64,000 nt of DNA from Acidimicrobiia bacterium (GTDB taxonomy: Bacteria > Actinomycetota > Acidimicrobiia > Acidimicrobiales > CAIXPF01): assembly GCA_947476745.1 (NCBI GenBank), contig CANJRG010000002.1:124001-188000 (forward strand), given 5' to 3'. Of the stretch, positions 60,884 to 64,000 are shown in pieces. The position numbers were made by a program, and so were the translations under genes. Under the pieces are notes generated by a model. It saw only the letters and a list, made by a program, of their open reading frames with translations. It did no database searches and was not told where the DNA came from. Position 1 is the first letter of the stretch, and the number at the start of each line of letters is the position of its first letter.

Positions 60884-62122
60884 TCAGTGGCGTCTCGCGG
60901 GCCGTGGGCGACCTTGGCCGACGAGCAGTTCGACGTCGATCCCGCCGTTGGCGAAGCGCAGGGCCTCGTGCAGCGACAGCCCGCTGTGCGCGGCGAGCCG
61001 CCGGTCGGCGACCAGCATGGCCACGGACCATCCAGGCAGGCATCGCTGGACCACCTCACCGAACCGGGCGTAGAGGTTGCGCAGATCACCGCCGTGGTCG
61101 ATGCGGGTGCCGTAGGGCGGGTTGGTGAGGACCCATCCGGGCCGGCCTGCCGCCGGCTCGGTGGCCGACACCGGACGCTCCACGAACCGGACGTGCTCGG
61201 AGACCTCGGCCCTCTCGGCGTTGGCGGTGGCGGCCGCAACCGCACCGGCGTCGCGGTCGGCCCCGACGATCGCCAGCGGCTCGGCCGGCACGACCTCGGC
61301 ATCGACCGCCTGGCCCACGACGCTGGCCCAGGTCCCGGTCTCGAAGCTCGGCCAGTCGAAGAAGGCGAACCCCCGCAGGAAGCCCGGTGCACGGCCCAAC
61401 GCGGTCAGGGCCGCCTCGATGGGGATGGTCCCCGAGCCGCAGAACGGGTCGAGCAGCGGCTGGTCGGGCTGCCAGCCCACTGCCTGGACGACGGCTGCCG
61501 CCAGGTTCTCGCGCAGCGGGGCCTTGGCCACCTCTTGGCGCCAGCCCCGCTTGTAGAGCGGCGCGCCCGAGCAGTCCACCGAGACGGTGACCTGGTTGGC
61601 GACGTTGCGGACCACCAGCAGCTGCCGGTCGTCCTCGGCGTCATCGCCCTCGACCGAACGTTCCCCGGCCGACCCCGCTGACCCCGACGTGACGCCACCC
61701 CAGCGATCGGCCAGCCGCTCGGCGATGGCGTCGGTGTGGTAGAGCGCGGACCGGCTGGCGGACACCCGCAGAACCGGCTGACGGTCACCCAGCCAGGGCT
61801 CCAGCGACACCGACCGTGCCGCCTGCTCGAGGGCCGCAAAGGTGGAGGCCTCGAACTCTGCCACCCGCACCAGCACACGCGTCGCGGTGCGCAGCCACAG
61901 GTTGGCGGCGTACAGCTGCCGGGTGGTGGCCCGGAAGGACACCCCGCCGCGCTCGGGTTTGACCGCTCTCACGCCGAGCGCGCGAACCTCGGTGGCACAC
62001 AAGGGCTCCAGCCCGGGTGGACAGACCGCATACGCCGAGTGAAGGGGCCGCTTGGCCGCCCGCTCCCGGTCCGCCGGACTGGAGCGGGACGCGCCGGCGG
62101 ACCGGTCGGCCGAGCCGCTCAT
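60884..62122 (-). CDS. THUMP/RlmL-type RNA guanine-N2 methyltransferase
   Basis: A 412-aa protein of the family that methylates guanine N2 in 23S rRNA (RlmL/YpsC-like) or tRNA (TrmG10-like). After a disordered 25-residue tail, a THUMP-type RNA-binding region (about 28-165) begins at AVCPPGLEPLCATEVRALG. The methyltransferase domain has LLDPFCGSGTIPIEAAL (motif I), IVGADRD (motif II) and the catalytic VLTNPPYGTRI (motif IV, NPPY for amino-group methylation). The motif is intact. ATG 62122 overlaps the deoD stop (ATGA), so the two are coupled. Confidence 0.88.
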   Translation of the reverse strand: MSGSADRSAGASRSSPADRERAAKRPLHSAYAVCPPGLEPLCATEVRALGVRAVKPERGGVSFRATTRQLYAANLWLRTATRVLVRVAEFEASTFAALEQAARSVSLEPWLGDRQPVLRVSASRSALYHTDAIAERLADRWGGVTSGSAGSAGERSVEGDDAEDDRQLLVVRNVANQVTVSVDCSGAPLYKRGWRQEVAKAPLRENLAAAVVQAVGWQPDQPLLDPFCGSGTIPIEAALTALGRAPGFLRGFAFFDWPSFETGTWASVVGQAVDAEVVPAEPLAIVGADRDAGAVAAATANAERAEVSEHVRFVERPVSATEPAAGRPGWVLTNPPYGTRIDHGGDLRNLYARFGEVVQRCLPGWSVAMLVADRRLAAHSGLSLHEALRFANGGIDVELLVGQGRPRPARRH

Positions 62123-62853
62123 CGGCCGTCCGCCCGCTGCAACGCGTCGAGAGCCACGATCACCATGTCGCGAAAGCCTTCCTGCCGTTCGTCGGAGGAG
62201 AGGTGTTCGCCCCGCACCAACTGATCGCTGACCGAACACAACGCCAGCGCCTCGGCCCGGTGCTGGGCAGCTGCGCCGTAAAGGGCCGCCGCCTCCATCT
62301 CCACCGCCAGCACGCCCATCCGGATGGCCGGACCATACAGCTCCGTGGGTGACTGGCCGGTGACCGGCGGGTAGAACAGGTCCGAGGACATGACGTTGCC
62401 CACCTCGACCGGCAGCGCCGCAGCCTCCGCAGCAGCCAGCGCCGCCACGAGCAGGCCGGCATCGGCGGTGGCGGCGAAGTCGAACCCACCGAAACGCTGG
62501 CGGTTGATCGAGGAGTCGGTACAGGCGCCGACCGCCACCACCACCGAACGCAGCTCGACCTGCGGCTGCAACGCGCCGCAGCTACCGACCCGGACCAGCC
62601 GACGGCAGCCGAAGTGGGTGATCAGCTCCGTGGCGTAGATGGTCATCGAGGGCATGCCTATACCGGTACCCATCACCGACACCTCCCGGCCCTGGTAGCG
62701 GCCTGTGTAGCCGAGCATGTTGCGTACCGCGGTGACCTGCCGGGCGCCTTCCAGGAAGGTCTCGGCGATCCACCGAGCACGCAGCGGGTCGCCAGGTAGC
62801 AGCACGTCGGCGGCGAAGTCCCCGGGTTCGGCCGAGATGTGGGGGGTCGACAC
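62119..62853 (-). CDS. deoD: DeoD-type purine nucleoside phosphorylase
   Basis: A 244-aa enzyme that splits purine nucleosides with phosphate to free base and ribose-1-phosphate. Landmarks are VLLPGDPLRARWIAE (phosphate/ribose site), VMGTGIGMPSMTIYATEL, VRVGSCGAL and VLAVEMEAAALY, with the Glu-Met-Glu triad at the ribose site. The catalytic Asp lies in CSVSDQLVRGE. The length matches DeoD (about 239 aa). GTG 62853 is preferred; an alternative TTG lies upstream. It is coupled to the RNA methyltransferase downstream. Divergent from the FmdB gene. Confidence 0.94.
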   Translation of the reverse strand: MSTPHISAEPGDFAADVLLPGDPLRARWIAETFLEGARQVTAVRNMLGYTGRYQGREVSVMGTGIGMPSMTIYATELITHFGCRRLVRVGSCGALQPQVELRSVVVAVGACTDSSINRQRFGGFDFAATADAGLLVAALAAAEAAALPVEVGNVMSSDLFYPPVTGQSPTELYGPAIRMGVLAVEMEAAALYGAAAQHRAEALALCSVSDQLVRGEHLSSDERQEGFRDMVIVALDALQRADGR

Positions 62854-62893
62854 GACCGACAACGCTACCGCCCGCAACCGCTAGGGTAACTCC

Positions 62894-63124
62894 ATGCCGC
62901 GCTACGAGTACCGCTGCCGCACCTGTGACACCGTCTTCGCCGAGCAGCGACCGATGAGCCGCTCCGCCGATCCGGCCACCTGCCCCGATGGGCACGAGGA
63001 CGCCCGCCGGGTGCTCTCGGTGTTCGCCACCGCCGGGCGGGCAACAACGTCGGACAGCGGCCCCGCACCGTCTTTCGGCGGCGGCGGGTGGGGCGGCTGC
63101 GGCGGCGGCTGCGCCTGCCACTGA
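62894..63124 (+). CDS. FmdB-type zinc ribbon protein
   Basis: A 76-aa protein of the FmdB/putative regulatory protein family. It begins MPRYEYRCRTCDTVFAEQRPM, with the first CxxC, and a second metal site is built from CPDGHEDARRVLSVFA, where the usual second Cys is replaced by His or Asp. The tail is Gly-rich and ends in three Cys (GGCGGGCACH). The function of the family is unclear; most members are suspected zinc-binding regulators or enzyme helpers. It lies 40 bp from the divergent deoD gene. Confidence 0.9.
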   Translation: MPRYEYRCRTCDTVFAEQRPMSRSADPATCPDGHEDARRVLSVFATAGRATTSDSGPAPSFGGGGWGGCGGGCACH

Positions 63125-63134
63125 GCCGCCTGCG

Positions 63135-63155
63135 TCAGCCGGAACCCCCGGCTGA
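63135..63155. terminator. Short hairpin after the FmdB gene
   Basis: TCAGCCGG and CCGGCTGA (63135-63142 and 63148-63155) form an 8-bp stem with a 5-base loop, ten bases after the stop codon and before the convergent flavodoxin gene. Confidence 0.5.
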
Positions 63156-63278
63156 CCTGCACCGAGCCGGTCGACGCCCGGCCGCCACCGGCTCAGCACC
63201 CGGCTGACCTGATCCCGGCCCGAACGGCCGATGACCGGTTGGCCGACGTGGTGAACCGCCGCCGCTGGGACGACGATC

Positions 63279-63725
63279 TCAGGCCGCTGTGGTGGCCGCC
63301 TGCTGGACGAACGCCTCGAACTGGTCGGCCACGAACTGGCCGATGTGCTCGGCGTCGAGCTCGGTCCGCTTGATGGCCTGGCCCCCGACGACCACGGCCC
63401 CCTTGCGGGACAGCACCTTGGACAGCCCACCGACGGTTCCACCGGCCTTGAGGGCGTAGGTGCAGAACACGCTCACGTGCTTGCCGTCGAGCCACGGCAG
63501 CTTCTTGAACCTTCCGACCCGGCCCGGACGCTGGCCGAACAGGAACAGCCCGTCGGTCCAGGACCCGACGAACACCAGGTCCGCCTCGGCCAGGGCGTGC
63601 AGATCGACCGACGTCACCGAGCAGACCGTGGTCTCGGCCCCCAGGAACGTCGACGCCCCACCGATCAGCTCGGCCGCACGCTTGGTGTTGCCACCCATCG
63701 ACTCGTAGATCACCAGCACCTTCAC
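63279..63725 (-). CDS. Flavodoxin-like protein
   Basis: A 148-aa single-domain flavodoxin. The phosphate loop is VIYESMGGNTKRAAELI (about residues 5-21), with the family TxxTx-type loop changed to ESMGGNT. VFVGSWTDGLFLFGQRP follows at the second FMN contact, and FCTYALKAGG forms the third loop. It should bind FMN and carry electrons, or act as a small flavodoxin/nitric oxide synthase-like protein. ATG 63725 has a GAAGGAG ribosome site directly upstream. Downstream of the partial gene at the window edge, on the same strand. Confidence 0.88.
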   Translation of the reverse strand: MKVLVIYESMGGNTKRAAELIGGASTFLGAETTVCSVTSVDLHALAEADLVFVGSWTDGLFLFGQRPGRVGRFKKLPWLDGKHVSVFCTYALKAGGTVGGLSKVLSRKGAVVVGGQAIKRTELDAEHIGQFVADQFEAFVQQAATTAA

Positions 63726-63818
63726 GCCTCCTTCTCTAGCAGGTCGGCGACCCGCAACGGTTGTTCGGGAGCAGTGCAGGGGGCCGCCGGGGGCGTCCTG
63801 GGGCGTCGAGGCCGGCGC

Positions 63819-64000
63819 TCAGCCCTCGTCCGGGTGGTGATCGGTCTCGATCCTGGCCCGGATGTCGGCGAAGGGGTCGGGGTCGGCGGCGATCTCCTCC
63901 AGCGTGCGGGCCAGTTGCTCGTCGGGACCGGCCGCCAGGTCGGCCTCGCGGCGTCGCAGGTCGGCGTCGATGCGGGCCTCGGTGGCCTCGATCAGGTCCG
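63819..64000 (-). CDS. C-terminal part of an unidentified protein, cut by the window edge
   Basis: The last 59 codons and the TGA of a minus-strand gene are visible; the start lies beyond the window. The sequence is charged and helical (for example DLIEATEARIDADLRRREADL, then EEIAADPDPFADIRARIE), with coding-type third-position GC use, so it is probably real. It ends with an acidic tail. It lies 93 bp upstream of the flavodoxin gene on the same strand. No family can be named from this fragment. Confidence 0.6.
   Translation of the reverse strand, partial: DLIEATEARIDADLRRREADLAAGPDEQLARTLEEIAADPDPFADIRARIETDHHPDEG

Overview
The window is very GC-rich DNA with dense coding on both strands, frequent GTG starts and many 4-bp ATGA/GTGA gene overlaps. 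The gene content suggests an actinobacterium: a DUF3039 protein, a cysteine-free type B ribosomal protein L31, polyphosphate glucokinase, a two-ACT-domain SerB, an F420-type LLM oxidoreductase, a C-terminal-domain-only CinA and several family III CoA-transferase, crotonase and FadD enzymes. The mix of CoA-ester enzymes, a form II CoxL-like protein and a ValS of the alternative actinobacterial type fits the class Acidimicrobiia, but this placement is inferred from memory of such genomes and was not tested. No rRNA, tRNA, CRISPR array, transposase or phage gene was recognised. This is chromosomal housekeeping and catabolic DNA.

Layout. 0.2-10 kb: a membrane GAF/degenerate GGDEF protein, a TauD-type dioxygenase divergent from an acyl-CoA synthetase, a Tat-exported amine oxidase, a membrane-anchored beta-propeller and valS. 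10-13 kb: a crotonase, rpmE2, DUF3039 and serB. 13-18 kb: a secreted-repeat lipoprotein, a homologue of the N,N-dimethylformamidase large subunit, a small unknown gene, an alpha/beta hydrolase and a DedA protein, with a LexA-like palindrome between the two middle genes. 18-27 kb: ftsH divergent from a beta-propeller lipoprotein, then a carboxymuconolactone decarboxylase-like protein, hrpB and an exported tripeptidyl aminopeptidase-like lipoprotein. 27-38.5 kb: acnA, a tandem CaiB fusion coupled to a DUF985 cupin, an HxlR regulator, a lone CoxL-like subunit, and a DinG-like helicase coupled to an M20 amidohydrolase. 38.6-44.4 kb: a TSUP transporter, a NYN-LOTUS-LOTUS-RGG protein, an acyl-CoA carboxylase beta subunit and a broken AbiEi/DUF559-type gene. 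44.7-51.2 kb: a minus-strand run of crotonase, LLM oxidoreductase, SDR and a fused indolepyruvate ferredoxin oxidoreductase. 51.3-59 kb: a small membrane protein, an epoxide hydrolase-like enzyme, a dihydropyrimidinase-like enzyme, and the cluster pgi-gnd-ppgK-desaturase-like flavoprotein. 59-64 kb: a methyltransferase, CinA domain, THUMP-type RNA methyltransferase coupled to deoD, an FmdB zinc ribbon, a flavodoxin and a truncated gene at the right edge.

How they work together. pgi, gnd and ppgK form a compact sugar-phosphate unit: glucose phosphorylation from polyphosphate or ATP, isomerisation to fructose-6-phosphate and the oxidative pentose phosphate step. The FadD, crotonases, carboxylase beta subunit, CaiB fusion, SDR, LLM enzyme and fused ferredoxin oxidoreductase suggest CoA-ester and amino-acid-derived keto-acid catabolism, but no complete pathway can be read here. 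Convergent genes are often separated by long perfect inverted repeats without T-tracts.

A recurring feature is short tandem duplication (6, 13, 15, 15, 17, 17 and 43 bp units). One copy duplicates the start site of gnd and creates a decoy micro-ORF; another sits exactly at the break of a damaged gene.
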